From Uloborus plumipes (taxonomy: Eukaryota > Arthropoda > Arachnida > Araneae > Uloboridae), in assembly GCA_038373865.1 (NCBI GenBank), contig JAXGGA010006484.1, forward strand, positions 1 through 64,000: a stretch of DNA of 64,000 nt. The letters run 5' to 3'. Below the pieces are notes generated by a model. That model ran no database searches and was not told the DNA's origin. It worked only from the letters and a program-made list of their open reading frames with translations. Shown one piece after another: positions 56,864 to 64,000 of the stretch (positions are counted from its first letter, which is position 1; each line of letters starts with the position of its first letter). A program made the position numbers and the translations under genes.

Positions 56864-59529
56864 GAATCTATCATTTGTAGTTGATGAGTCATTAGTTTTT
56901 GAAATTAGCTAAAAAGCATATTTTTTACGTAACGGCAGTGCTTTAAAATATTATACTTTTAGCTCAATGAGAACTACAGCGTTGTACAATAACTTATTTT
57001 AACGATACGTTTATGCAAGGCTAATTTTAACAAAAACTGCGAATATGTTCCCACATTAATTACTGTAATTATTGATCCCTTCATGATCCCACTCTGAACA
57101 TTTTTGGATGTATTTATTGAACTACATTGAAAATCATACTTTTTTCTCAAAATTTTTATGGGACACTATCTTTAAAATTTCGGAGTTTTTAAGCTTAAAA
57201 AATTTTGTGAAAAATGTTTGAGCTATAATACAACTCTGTAGCTCCCATTTAGTTTGAGTTATAACATTAAAAGCATTCCCGAGAAGTAAAAAACCCGTGA
57301 AATAAAGTGTTTTTAGCAAACTTTGAGAGCTAATTACTCATCAATTATAAATGATTTCGTAAAAAATAATATATACATTTAAGGTGGAAAAGAGTAAGAT
57401 TTTTGAAAGTGGAGTGCCTCGCTAGTTGAATATAGAGTAACCCAGTAGGATTCCATTGAAGTTCAGCTTTCTTTAATTTTTTTAACTTTCAGTAGTGCAG
57501 AAGTCCTCTGGTGCATAGAGATCTACTGTATTCGTTTGAAGGGGAGGGGGGGGGGGCATGCCATTACTAGTGTTATTAGGAACCTGCTACGTGCATAAGT
57601 TTGTTCAAAACATAATGAAAAAGACGTGTGGACACCATCACTTTAGCACAATCAGAATTTTAACCTAGATGAGGAAAGCTTTTGGGTTATACTATTTGGC
57701 GAGTTGTTTTCTTTCGAGATCAGACCTTTTGGCAAAGCTGTAGTTATAAAAACAACAGAAGGCATACTGTTAAATAATTCCAAACAACTGGGGGGGGGGG
57801 GGTAGTGTACGCTGAAACTTTATCGATGGATAGGTAACATGGATTAAAATGCGGGAAATATTTATCAAGAATTGTTATTTTTCTGAAAATACATCCCACG
57901 TAGCAAGGCAAAATACATGCTAATCTATAAACCATAACAAATAAATAATACGTAATGAAACATAAATGATGTGAATAAGTAGGAAAAATCTACATTCGGA
58001 AAGATCAGCAGATACTACTAGACAATATTTTTACATATTGCAATTTTTATAAAATTATTAAAAAGCAGATTATACGCTATTTTCCTAAACAAACCAAGAG
58101 ACATAGGCTATCATCCAATAGAGAGAAGCTTTTTAGTCGTAACAAGCCATAATTTTCTCCAGGCAGTTGTCATGAATGATTTTGTGTCTTTACATGGATA
58201 CTCATTAACATACTGACTACATGTTGACAATAGGACTTGAAGCCAATTGTTTCAATACTCCTTGCTGAGACTTTGGACACTACACCTCCTATTATTATCC
58301 GATTGCTTTGATTGAAAAAAAAAACTTTTCTTGTGTTTTGGGAAAGCACGTGGGTTTCAACTTTGAAATAGGGTTGGAGAAACAACTCCGGGAGCTACCT
58401 TTAGGAGAGAAGTCTTGAAAATTAAGAAGCGTTAGAGCCAGCGGAACGAGATAAACCCCAGATTAGACGTAGCGTTAACTTTCTCTTCTCTATCCCTCCC
58501 AGAGATAACGTTGTGAACAAAAGCGTAGAGCAGATCATTTTGAAAATATCTGCTTTCATATGCATGGTAATATGATGCAAATTTTTGTGAATAAATATTC
58601 AGTATAAAAAGCTTTTTAGATACTGTACTGAACCGTTGTTCTTTATTTGGAAAAAAAATGACATTGTTGTTGCTTTGAATTTTCAATGATATAAACCTTC
58701 TATCATGTTTTTAAGACCTTGCTAACCGATGTGTTTGCATTTGTAGAGCTGATTCCGTAAAAGATTTTAATTATTTTCCACCGCGATAACGATATGAATT
58801 TTCTCAGATTTCAAACTTATGAAATTAAAAACTATACGGGATATAAATTTGGCTGAAAATATTTTCTAATACGGTTTTTAAAAGCTATATGCATTGTTCT
58901 TTCTACGGTTATGGTTTCTCAGTAAGAGAGCTGTATGAAACATTATGTGTGTGTGTATTCAATTGTTAAGACTTTACATAGAACCATCAATTATAGTTGA
59001 GGCACTGTGTATGATCTCAGTTGTTGTCAAGACTACACATGTAACCATTAACTGTTTTTGAGACACTATGGGTAACCTCAATTTATTGTTAAGAGACACA
59101 ATGTGGAACCCTCAATTGTTGTTAAGACACGATAGTGCAATCCTCAAGAGTTGTTAAAACGCAATAAGCTCGGAGCACAAATGTAGGGAAACCAACCTAA
59201 AATATCTTCAAGTAGTATGCGTAGCGATTGGAGAGATTTATTATCCATAGAACTTAATTAGAATAATAATCATATACAATGCAATTGGGATTCTTAAGAA
59301 TGCCCATCGCACATAAGCAATAAGCATAAAAACATAATGCAAAACAATTTATTTCCGATGAACCTCAAATCAGAAAACGATTATTTAATAAAATCTTAAT
59401 AACTATCTTTATACCTATTAATAAGCATACAGTATCATTTAGAAAAAAATTAACTCTGCAAGTACCTTGCACAGGCGGCCCGAACACGCTGCTGCAAAAA
59501 AATCGGCAAAGCTCTTTGACTATAAACAT
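37121..59529 (-). CDS. SLC17-family anion transporter (sialin / VGLUT / Na-phosphate cotransporter type), 10 exons
   Basis: Exons on the minus strand: 59529-59466 (tentative), 56703-56501, 52230-52000, 49851-49668, 48404-48271, 46054-45908, 45798-45669, 45462-45307, 43447-43362 and 37336-37121. The phases agree throughout. The total is 1551 nt, or 516 residues plus stop, the usual length for this twelve-helix major facilitator family. Landmarks: YLPARYVL before TM1, a first luminal loop with three N-glycosylation sequons (NHT, NGS, NST), GIILGAYFYGY, the motif-A-like loop GGRFAELSGGK, RVLMGLIHG in TM4, FAHWAPVEERSTM, and a hydrophilic C-tail ending GAIS. Members move organic anions or phosphate across lysosomal, vesicular or plasma membranes; the substrate cannot be read here. 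Unusually, both glutamates of sialin's TM4 motif are replaced. All introns hold transposon remnants. Confidence 0.94.
37517..37933. mobile_element. hAT-like MITE in the last SLC17 intron
   Basis: Ends CAGTGGTTCTCAC and (reverse) CAGGGGTGCCCCCCC. Perfect 8-bp duplication TATAGTTG (37509-37516, 37934-37941). The interior is low-complexity (TTTA)n, G runs and AT tracts. Confidence 0.85.
37934..38035. repeat. Small fold-back element
   Basis: TATAGTTGAGGCGAACCTAAC at the left is mirrored by AGGTTAAGTTTGCCTCAAGTATA at the right, about 22-bp arms around a 60-bp loop. Confidence 0.6.
38054..38120 (-). mobile_element. SINE (family B), 3' part, split by the hAT element
   Basis: Tail of the SINE whose head is at 41733-41911. 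It carries the (GTT)n tail and 'tagccaggttagcaatttgggg'. The two halves become contiguous when the hAT and one copy of TTCCAACT are removed. Confidence 0.8.
38320..38615 (-). mobile_element. LINE 3' end (CR1/Jockey-like) with microsatellite tail
   Basis: On the minus strand: GTWNSLPEEAVRSNGVDSFK, the conserved C-terminus of reverse transcriptase ORFs in CR1/Jockey-type LINEs (WNSLP--VV----V--FK--LD). Then a short 3' UTR and a (TTGTA)n tail (plus-strand 38321-38345). Strongly 5'-truncated. Confidence 0.75.
40010..40695 (+). pseudogene. hAT transposase C-terminal region, frameshifted
   Basis: Two frames overlap near 40255. The first encodes TMWKTTSDLS-like sequence to YFKVLDVIINEIEQLWRF; the second continues FSDVLTENEPRIQSLELISN to a stop at 40693. 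It includes PMNTASSERSFSSLKRLKTY and LRCTTGQERLSDLALLNIE, the hAT dimerisation domain seen in ZMYM1/TTF-type transposases. The N-terminal zinc finger and catalytic Asp region are not recognisable. The frameshift and missing parts make it non-functional. Confidence 0.85.
41733..41911 (-). mobile_element. SINE (family B), tRNA-like head
   Basis: On the minus strand: GCCATCTTGTCTAGTGGTCAGAG (box-A-like) and GGATTCGAATCC (box B), then a tail toward the hAT insertion. Shares head and tail with 47439-47692. Confidence 0.8.
42089..42197. mobile_element. Short MITE 'CCCAGGTAGC', copy 1
   Basis: Ends CCCAGGTAGC...GCTACTTGGG, with TA next to both ends. The interior is built of AACGTTT modules ('aaacgttttataaacgttttt'). 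Copies at 48951-49058 and 49916-50003. Confidence 0.75.
42508..42582. repeat. (CA)n microsatellite
   Basis: Uninterrupted CA dinucleotide run of about 75 bp, likely polymorphic. Confidence 0.95.
43132..43225 (+). mobile_element. SINE (family A) fragment
   Basis: Shares 'tcctccaagtg', 'cgatacctctg' and 'gctggac-aggggttg' with the SINE at 18830-19132. The head is missing. It begins right after a poly-T tract. Confidence 0.6.
43362..43447 (-). CDS. SLC17 exon 9: TM11
   Basis: The acceptor is CCAATTTCAG|CA and the donor is AATGCT|GTAAGT; 86 nt, phase 1 to phase 0. It encodes ATIFGFVNGIGCAAGIFSPL, then FAGFLLENA, matching the G-x-x-N...PGI-SP...G segment of the family. Confidence 0.94.
44137..44743. 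repeat. Large palindrome, about 214-bp arms with 180-bp spacer
   Basis: Left arm 44137-44350 ('ctgtctgtttgcgttttgtg' to 'ttttagacagtag') and right arm 44530-44743 are near-perfect reverse complements. The arms are GC-richer than the surroundings (cgcgcgtgcgcagat). The right arm runs into the DUF4817 open frame. Confidence 0.85.
44429..45229 (+). mobile_element. Element with a DUF4817-type helix-turn-helix gene
   Basis: Inverted ends: TACAGGGTGTTTTGTATTAA and (reverse) CACAGAGTGTTTCATATTGA, each followed by ATGGGACAAAAAG/ATGGAACAAAAAG. It encloses an open frame with the DUF4817 domain common in arthropod repeats. Confidence 0.6.
44693..45061 (+). pseudogene. DUF4817 helix-turn-helix protein fragment
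   Basis: Contains CSVTVVQRHFHTKYRKEPPR, ISRWVKQFQDTGCV, KSPGRNETKPEAVERIRDGV, matching the DUF4817 domain (VQR-FR-KF---P----I-RWV--F-ETGSV--KKSPGRP). Downstream transposase-like sequence is missing, so it is a truncated transposon gene. It may still be expressed, but nothing shows this. Confidence 0.65.
45307..45462 (-). CDS. SLC17 exon 8: TM9-TM10
   Basis: The acceptor is TTCCTCAG|CT and the donor is CGCAG|GTAAGT; 156 nt, phase 1 to phase 1. It encodes ALFGPAVCTALIPLVGCNKN, then LAMAFLGLCGGGHVAMPSDM and APHHA. The small-residue-rich helix followed by -D-APHHA is the family's TM10 signature. Confidence 0.95.
45669..45798 (-). CDS. SLC17 exon 7: TM8 and loop
   Basis: The acceptor is GTATTTCAG|AA and the donor is TTTG|GTAAGT; 130 nt, phase 0 to phase 1. 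It encodes NGLVNSFIYVCTCVTLFTSG, then YLSDYLRSKNISATKIRKGF. The DYLRS...S-TKIRK motif marks the cytosolic side after TM8. Confidence 0.95.
45908..46054 (-). CDS. SLC17 exon 6: TM7
   Basis: The acceptor is TTTTGTGCAG|AC and the donor is CAAAAG|GTAAGA; 49 codons, phase 0 to phase 0. It encodes TPVPWRSVLCSMPVWSIAIV, then TFCAAWGFTTLLTKLPTYM. PVPW...S.PVWAI and LPTYM are strongly conserved. Confidence 0.96.
46404..47222. mobile_element. hAT-like element built from 'GTAGCGACTAC' repeats
   Basis: Perfect 8-bp duplication GTTCACAC (46396-46403, 47223-47230). The right end (reverse) is CAGTGGTCGGAAGTAGTG. Both ends are dense in short 'actacaactacttt' and 'tagcgactac' repeats in opposite orientations. 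Confidence 0.8.
47439..47692 (+). mobile_element. tRNA-derived SINE (family B), nearly complete
   Basis: Head GCCACCTTGTCTAGTGGTCAGAG (box-A-like) and GGATTCGAATC (box B), then tail 'aaaattggcactctagctggcacaagacaacaataac'. Family members also at 31476, 38054/41733 and, with a different head, 50086. Confidence 0.75.
48271..48404 (-). CDS. SLC17 exon 5: TM6 and cytosolic loop
   Basis: The acceptor is TTTTATCTTAG|GA and the donor is CAAAAG|GTACGC; 134 nt, phase 1 to phase 0. It encodes LLGCVWFVFWICLAYNSPSD, then HPRISKNEVDYIQKG. The SPSDHPRIS-E--YI pattern is typical of the loop between TM6 and TM7 in this family. Confidence 0.95.
48951..49058. mobile_element. Short MITE 'CCCAGGTAGC', copy 2
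   Basis: Same ends and interior as 42089-42197, with TA flanks. Confidence 0.75.
49320..49490. other. GC-rich segment of unknown nature
   Basis: About 170 bp ('cttgccgccaggggtggaga', 'gcggcaagctgctggctgcg') in an AT-rich intron. No open frame, tRNA boxes or inverted ends recognised. Probably a fragment of an unrecognised retroelement. Confidence 0.4.
49668..49851 (-). CDS. SLC17 exon 4: TM4-TM5
   Basis: The acceptor is AAATTATTAG|GG and the donor is the weak site TTAG|GTCGGT, the only one that keeps frame with exon 5; 184 nt, phase 0 to phase 1. It encodes GICLPTAFALFAHWAPVEER, then STMVALCLIGDHVGTVVAMP, GYLCEYGFDGGWPSVFYILG. WAPxEERS and GWPSVFYI are conserved in the family. Confidence 0.94.
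49916..50003. repeat. Short MITE 'CCCAGGTAGC', degenerate copy 3
   Basis: Retains the AACGTTT-rich interior and one end (GTTACTTGGGCTA); the other end is lost. Confidence 0.6.
50086..50277 (-). mobile_element. tRNA-derived SINE with perfect 11-bp duplication
   Basis: On the minus strand: GGGGCCACGTGGGCCTAGAG, then box B GGATTCGAATCC, a tail, and an A-rich 3' end (plus-strand poly-T at 50086). Flanked by AAAGCAGACTG at 50075-50085 and 50278-50288. Confidence 0.85.
51191..51872 (+). mobile_element. Non-autonomous Helitron
   Basis: 5' A|TCTATATATCAAAAGATAT; 3' hairpin GCACGGGTATCGCCGTGC then CTAG|T. Shares 'tagaagcccccacagacctgaaacttgg' with 13062-14580. It lies directly upstream of SLC17 exon 3 in plus-strand coordinates. 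Confidence 0.75.
52000..52230 (-). CDS. SLC17 exon 3: TM2 to TM4
   Basis: The acceptor is TTTCTTTAG|GG and the donor is ATCCAT|GTAAGT; exactly 77 codons, phase 0 at both ends. It encodes GEYIWTPSIQGIILGAYFYG, then YVCTQVVGGRFAELSGGKW, LTIFTPIAADLG and RVLMGLIH. The TM4 Arg is kept but the acidic residues at positions +3 and +7 from it are Met and His. Confidence 0.96.
52269..52548. mobile_element. Fold-back MITE
   Basis: Left 'acaacgttta', 'aagttttaaaaggggcaaac', 'atgcttcgga' mirrored at the right end 'cctccgaaacatgtttgccc', 'taaacgttgt'. A second inner inverted pair ('caaatggaatgaaac'). It starts 38 bp past the exon 3 acceptor. Confidence 0.8.
53162..56054. mobile_element. 2.9-kb element with about 158-bp terminal inverted repeats
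   Basis: Arms 53183-53340 and 55881-56038 are almost perfect reverse complements ('gcactgaaaggtaagaaaca' to 'aattcaattcaaatgctg'). Each is bordered by an A/T homopolymer and TA. The inside holds a second inverted-repeat element (54469-55466) and several copies of GCAGATACTGCCGTTTACC. No transposase recognised, so the superfamily is unknown. Confidence 0.8.
54469..55466. mobile_element. Nested element with about 190-bp inverted arms
   Basis: The left arm (54469-54662; 'ccacttggtgattatcgcca', 'gtcgccaagtg', 'ttggcgacaaatttgg') is mirrored at 55275-55466. The arms contain repeated CGCCAAGTGG words. A long G run (54690-54710) lies inside. Small open frames inside show no domain. Confidence 0.75.
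56501..56703 (-). CDS. SLC17 exon 2: TM1 and glycosylated luminal loop
   Basis: The acceptor is TTTTATCAG|GT and the donor is TACTG|GTAAGT; 203 nt, phase 1 to phase 0. It encodes YLPARYVLTFLLFWAMSLEF, then AQRVCLSVTIVAMVNHT, and a Ser-rich loop with NHT, NGS and NST sequons. The R-V-x-L-S-V-x-I-V-A-M-V run is a hallmark of arthropod SLC17 proteins. Confidence 0.95.
56826..56863. repeat. (TTA)n microsatellite
   Basis: About 12 perfect ATT/TTA units in SLC17 intron 1. Confidence 0.95.
56900..58956. other. SLC17 intron 1, mostly featureless
   Basis: AT-rich, two G runs (57541-57557, 57790-57802). No exon with suitable phase or family similarity was recognised here. Confidence 0.45.
58957..59168. 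repeat. Degenerate 32-bp tandem repeat, about 7 units
   Basis: Units of the form CAATTGTTGTTAAGACAC...GTGxAACCCT, e.g. starting at 58959, 58989, 59018, 59048, 59078 and 59111. It sits about 300 bp downstream of the candidate first exon of the SLC17 gene. Confidence 0.75.
59466..59529 (-). CDS. Candidate first coding exon of the SLC17 gene
   Basis: ATG at 59529 opens MFIVKELCRFFCSSVFGPPV and the exon ends CAAG|GTACTT in phase 1, exactly the phase exon 2 needs. The join reads VQGYLPARY. A TATA-like sequence lies about 35 bp upstream. The support is phase and position only, because N-termini of this family are poorly conserved. A non-coding or different upstream exon remains possible. Confidence 0.4.
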
Positions 59530-59562
59530 TTTCCGACATCGGGCATCAAAATGAAACTAATC

Positions 59563-59569
59563 TTATATA
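59563..59569 (-). promoter_or_regulatory. Possible TATA box of the SLC17 gene
   Basis: The minus strand reads CGTATATAAGAT. A start site about 30 bp downstream would fall near 59535, just before the candidate ATG at 59529, and would skip an earlier out-of-frame ATG at 59544-59546. The leader would be very short, so this is tentative. Confidence 0.3.
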
Positions 59570-59806
59570 CGAGGGGATTTTTTTCTTTTGCTTATCTTTT
59601 TGCCATTGAACGAATTCGCTTCTAGAAATGGAAAGAAAAGAACGATGCGGTCCCGTGTTTCTCAAAGTCTATAGATAAAAAACAAGCGGCGTCGCAGGTC
59701 ATTGACGAGGCCGGTCTTTAAACGCAGGTCGGAATTCGATATAAGAATGATAATGCTGCCGAGTAGCAGGTATGAAAACATTCTCTCGTTATTCCTCAAT
59801 ATTGCA

Positions 59807-60076
59807 CACGGGCGGATCCAGAAAATTTTCAAGGGAGGGGCGATTGATTTTATTATTTACTTTTTACTATGTGTACTGGTTTGCAAATATTGATCACATA
59901 ACTTTCGGACTTCAATTTCGAAAAATTTCCGGGAGAGAGCCCACACTTTCTTCCTTCAATATCATTAAAACTCGTCTGAAATTAAGTTTTTGAACTTCAA
60001 TATTATGAATTTCCTGATTCAGGGGCCTCAAGGAAGGGGCGTTCGCCCCATCGACCCTCCCTTGGATCCGCCCCTG
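59807..60076. mobile_element. hAT-like MITE of the 'GCGGATCCA' family
   Basis: Ends CACGGGCGGATCCAG and (reverse) CAGGGGCGGATCCAAGG. Perfect 8-bp duplication ATATTGCA (59799-59806, 60077-60084). Same family as 34838-35039. Confidence 0.88.
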
Positions 60077-60530
60077 ATATTGCATCCCAATAAAAAATCT
60101 ATCTATCCATGTACTTTTCTAAAAATAGTGTCCGGCAACATAACTTTTTAATTCCAAAACACACTGAATTCTTTTTTTGTGTGTGATTCACGATTGTTTT
60201 TTTTAATAATGTAGGAACATAATATTTGAGGTTTTGTTTTAAACTTTTGAAAACCATATCAGGGAAGCAACCTCCCCCCCCCCCTAACACCGCCATCCAT
60301 TGCCAATTTACTGAAAAGCCCCTTTTTTCCCATGATTTGAGGAATTTGAATAAGACATTTGGTTTTAATAGAACGGAGAACGGTTCCCATCTACATTTCA
60401 AAGGCATCACTGGCTGTTTTGAGGACCTTTCCGGACTGCTTTATGTAAAAAAAAAAACGTTTCAGAGTGCCCAGTCTGCTCACCCGTTCTCACTTCTTGC
60501 GATGTTTGTGCAAGGCAAATCCAATCCCTA

Positions 60531-60725
60531 CACTGCAAAAAATAAACCGTTGTTTTTACAGTATAATACTGGCAGCAGGAGTTTCAGTTTAAAACTGTAA
60601 AATGCACAGCAATAAACTGTAAAATTAGCAAATTTTGCAGTTTATTACCGTGCATTTTACAGTTTTAAGCTGGCACCTCTGCTGCCAGAATTATACTGTA
60701 AAGAACAAGTTTGTTTTTTGCAGTG
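60531..60725. mobile_element. 'ATAATACTGGCAG' MITE, compact copy
   Basis: Ends CACTGCAAAAAATAAAC and (reverse) CACTGCAAAAAACAAAC, flanked by TA. The arms are inverted around a short centre. It clarifies the ends of the family seen at 16549 and 27436. Confidence 0.85.
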
Positions 60726-61129
60726 TACTAGATCTGAAGGTCAATGTCCGAGCAGGAATTGCCAACATACCGTTACATATTTTAATTCATAAAATGGGTT
60801 TTATTGCTTTTGGCATTTTAAAGTGCCATGTAGCCAATCCCTATAGAATAAAATGAAAAAGAGTATGCACTGAAAAAACCAAATATATATATTTAAAGAT
60901 ACCGTAGGCAGGATTAAGAAATAAATAATGAGCAACAGATTTTGAGATAGATAACTCCTGCTCTGAAGTGTAAAAAGAACATGTGACTCAAAAAAGACTC
61001 TTCGGTCTACTTATTAAAGGTTTTTCTCAAGTAATGTCTTCATTACTCATGTATAATATACATCTGTTGCGTTTTGTGCAAACATCTCTCAGCAAAATCA
61101 TTTGCTCTCATCCCCCCGTTATCGAAATA

Positions 61130-61310
61130 CTGTCGGCCCCGCTTAAACGAATACTGTCGGTTCCATGAAATATTATTCGATTAAACGGGGTATTCGATTA
61201 AGCGGGGATCTTTCACATTACGTCTGTGGCATAGGTTCCGAAATATTTCATTCGTATAAGCGAGGTATACGTTTATCCGTTACCTGATTAAGCGAGGACG
61301 ACAGAATAAG
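61130..61310. repeat. Possible pogo/Tigger-type element end
   Basis: Words 'cggccccgcttaaacgaatactg', 'gattaaacggggtattcgattaagcgggga' and 'gattaagcgaggac' repeat in the way pogo/Tigger termini do. No opposite end or coding was recognised. Confidence 0.3.
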
Positions 61311-63188
61311 GTCTTAAAGTTAGGCAACTTTTTTGAAAAGTCACCAAGTGTAGCTTGAAACGGAGATTTAAACGATCGACGTAGCTTCGTTAATATTCTA
61401 ACTTTCAAACATATCGACCTTTTAATCGCCTTCTCCAGAACCTCCCTATTCTCGCTAAATTTGGAAACTTTTCTTTAAATGTTATTCAACATATACTTCG
61501 TTAACTGGGGGATGATTGCAAATGGTTTTTGTGTAAAAAAAACATGCTTTGCTCGTTAAATTGCTGCATATTAATTTTTTTCTTCAATACACTATTCGAT
61601 ATTACGGATTAAAAGACCTCCTGGGAATGCATCCTTTCGTGCTTTTCCAATTGCCTCTTGGAAGACAACTTGAACTAAATTTATTAAACTAAACTTCGTC
61701 TAGAACATTTAAGTTCTTCGAAGCTCTTGAGAAAGAAAAAAAAAACTAAAATCTTTCTTAATACGTAAGAATTAAACTAATTAATTTTTCATGTCCAACT
61801 GTTGATAAAAATGAAAACAATTGCTTTTCCAAAGGTGTAAGAACCTAATTTGGAAAAAAAAAAAAAAGAAAAAAAAATGTTTTATCAAAAAAATGGTTTT
61901 ATCTGTGCACGTCCCAAAGTCTGGCTTGCAACACATTTTTAGTTCCCATGCTTTGGTCACGCAATCTCGCCGAGCATTTCAAAACTACAGTCGTCCAAGG
62001 CCTGGATTGATAATGATATAGTAAACAATGAAGGTGGTAACGTTTGGCAGAATAAAAAGTGTTAATTTATTTGTGCATACTGAAACGGGTCGATACTAAA
62101 TACCAGAACTAACATTCACCGGAATTCGTGGCTCAGCAGTAGAGCTCATGGCTAGAGAGCTTAAGATCCTGTGCGGGGGGTCATTGGTTGTCTTTCTTTT
62201 TATTATGGCCTTAAGTCCCCTTTGTCTTAGGGGCGTAGGAACCGGGGGAGCTGGGGGAGCTCTGGCTCCCCCTGGAATATTTCAGACCGGCTTAGCCTCC
62301 CCGGAAAAAAATCTTTTCTACAAGACTACAACATTCTATAGCACATTTTTTTTTTTTTTTTTTGTAACACCTGTTTTCAAATGTGTGATCTACTTTTCCA
62401 AGGAAATTCATACAATGTCATCAAAAATCGTCAAGTCATTTTTAAAGGTACCATTTGGAATTTTTTCTGTTAGAGAAGTTTGAGATTTCCTATTTCTGAG
62501 CAAATATTCCATCTAAAACGAAGTTCATATCAAAAATGAAAATAGAATTTGAGTAAAGAGCTCATTTTATTAAAGGAAATGTATCCCTCCCACTTGGGTT
62601 AGATCGACACCCTGATTAAGTAAATATATAAATTCAAGTTTTGGGCATACCTTAAAGTAATTTCAATTTGCAAAATTTTGGCCAATTAAACAGTAAAATA
62701 AGATGATTATGGATAATCGGCAAAGTTGCAGAGTTCCAATTACTGCCGATAAATGGATGCCTCTCCCAAATTCAAACTCAAAAAAAGAAAAAAATCTTGA
62801 CTCTCAATGTAAAAACATACTAAACCACATTTTCAGAACTTATAAACATTATGCCACACTCCGCCGTTGAGAAAAAATGGAATAAAGAAACAGCTTCTCA
62901 CTGCCGAGGAAGACATCTCACGTCTTCTTGCCGTGTCGTAAACTTCTCGGCGCGATTCTAGATACCTTAAATTAGAAGTGGCTTTGAGATTAGCGATTAT
63001 TTGTGTCTCACGAGATGTGACGTCACGGGGCGCAAAAACCCGTATTCTCGGTATCGACTATATTGACGATACAATGAGAGTAGGGCCCCTTGTGACACAA
63101 AACAAACTTCTAAATTATATATAGAGAGATATATAAAGTCTCGCATCATCCAACTTCATTATTGATTCACCGGAATTTTCTAAGTATT
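61311..63188. other. Upstream region, no gene recognised
   Basis: AT-rich. A partial box-A-like word (GTGGCTCAGCAGTAGAG, 62128-62144) without box B may be a SINE relic. Poly-T at 62347-62362. Confidence 0.4.
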
Positions 63189-63560
63189 TTTAATACGCTT
63201 TTATTAGTTTCACTTGTATATGTATGTAACTCTGAATTAAAGGTAAACTTCACGTTCTTTGCAAATATAAAAGTAATATATTTAATACTATTATTAATAG
63301 TAAAGGCTAAACTATCCTTCTTATATTACATGTTGATGTATAAGAGCATCTAAAAGCGTATTTTTTAGTTTTTTTAAACTAATTTAAAGATTATTAGTTT
63401 TACATATGGGTTTGTATGTATGTAACTCTGAATAGATGATAAAATTCAAGTTCTTTACAAATACAAAAGTAATATATTTAATACTATTATTAACACTAAA
63501 GGTTAAACTATACTGCATGTTGATGCATTATAAGTGCACACATGTTAGTTTGATTAGCTC
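63189..63560 (+). repeat. Two tandem copies of the 'cttttattagttt' repeat
   Basis: Copies at about 63189-63380 and 63395-63560, both matching 12672-12990. The second is interrupted at its 3' side by the MITE at 63563. Confidence 0.7.
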
Positions 63561-63562
63561 TA

Positions 63563-63707
63563 AGGGCCCTGCTCCACATCAGCGGAAAACGCGACCGAAA
63601 CCGAAGGCAGAAACCGAAAATACGAGTCTTTCCATAGAAACACCATTTTATCCATTTTTCGTTTCTGCTTTACGCTCGCGTTTTCCGCTGGTGTGGAGCA
63701 AGGCCCT
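63563..63707. mobile_element. 145-bp MITE with 30-bp inverted ends
   Basis: Ends AGGGCCCTGCTCCACATCAG and (reverse) AGGGCCTTGCTCCACACCAG, each continuing CGGAAAACGCGA. Flanks are TA or TAA depending on the end chosen, so either Tc1/mariner- or Harbinger-type. It sits inside the repeat that resumes at 63708. Confidence 0.82.
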
Positions 63708-64000
63708 TAAAGTGTAATTTTTAGTGTTTTTAAACTATACATTAATTATTCCCTCTCTCCTCAAAATATGCAAGATATTTTGGCCATTTAATATTTGAAA
63801 AATAATACTTAATACGGATATTGTGCTGCAGGAGAGCAACAACCAAAAAATATAAAAAAAAAAAAATAGTTTCAAACAGATAACTATGCGCAACCCTCTG
63901 AAGATTAAAAAAGGCTAATCAGCTAAAAGAGCATGCACTGAAAATACATCACGTTTATCACCAACGTGGTTGGCGTTTATTTGACAAGTGAACAGTCTTA

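Noticed and set aside
2..63999. Search for CRISPR arrays, prokaryotic operons or phage genes.
   Set aside because: None found. The spliced genes and eukaryotic transposons show this is nuclear animal DNA.

Overview
This is eukaryotic nuclear DNA from an arthropod genome, probably a chelicerate such as a spider; the taxon is inferred. It is AT-rich, both recognisable genes are split by GT-AG introns, and most of the rest is transposon debris: Helitrons, hAT, Tc1/mariner-like, piggyBac and Harbinger elements, tRNA-derived SINEs and fold-back MITEs. I saw no operon-like organisation, CRISPR array or free-standing RNA gene.

Two host genes can be assembled by matching splice phases, both on the minus strand. 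Gene 1 (17164 down to 758, running off the left edge) is the 5' half of a secreted animal haem peroxidase of the peroxinectin/chorion-peroxidase type. Seven exons give about 370 residues: signal peptide, propeptide-like region, the distal haem motif GQFIDHDLT, a double-cysteine stretch and the TSSIDANFLYG loop. The proximal-histidine half lies outside the window. Gene 2 (59529 or further upstream, down to a stop at 37121) is a complete or nearly complete SLC17 (sialin / vesicular glutamate / phosphate-cotransporter type) major facilitator. Nine exons are firm. A tenth, first exon with a start codon and an upstream TATA box fits in phase and would give a 516-residue protein. The conserved TM4 motif (RxLEGLGEG in sialin) reads RVLMGLIHG here, so both acidic residues are replaced. 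The two genes are tandem neighbours about 20 kb apart and show no functional link.

Layout: 1-17 kb, peroxidase exons, with an 8.4-kb intron (1.9-10.3 kb) filled by Helitrons, a Harbinger-like element and a retroposon-like insertion. 17-37 kb, intergenic: a dead mariner carrying a SINE, two hAT relics, a piggyBac relic, a 150-bp tandem array, Helitrons and MITEs. 37-60 kb, SLC17 exons with introns holding a 3.6-kb hAT that splits a SINE, a DUF4817 element overlapping a large palindrome, several SINEs, a Helitron and a 2.9-kb long-terminal-inverted-repeat element. 60-64 kb, upstream region with hAT and other MITEs and repeats.

The most useful observations are exact target-site duplications and empty-site comparisons that order the insertions, the substituted transporter motif, and several apparently unclassified inverted-repeat elements. 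I did not find a convincing new multi-gene system.
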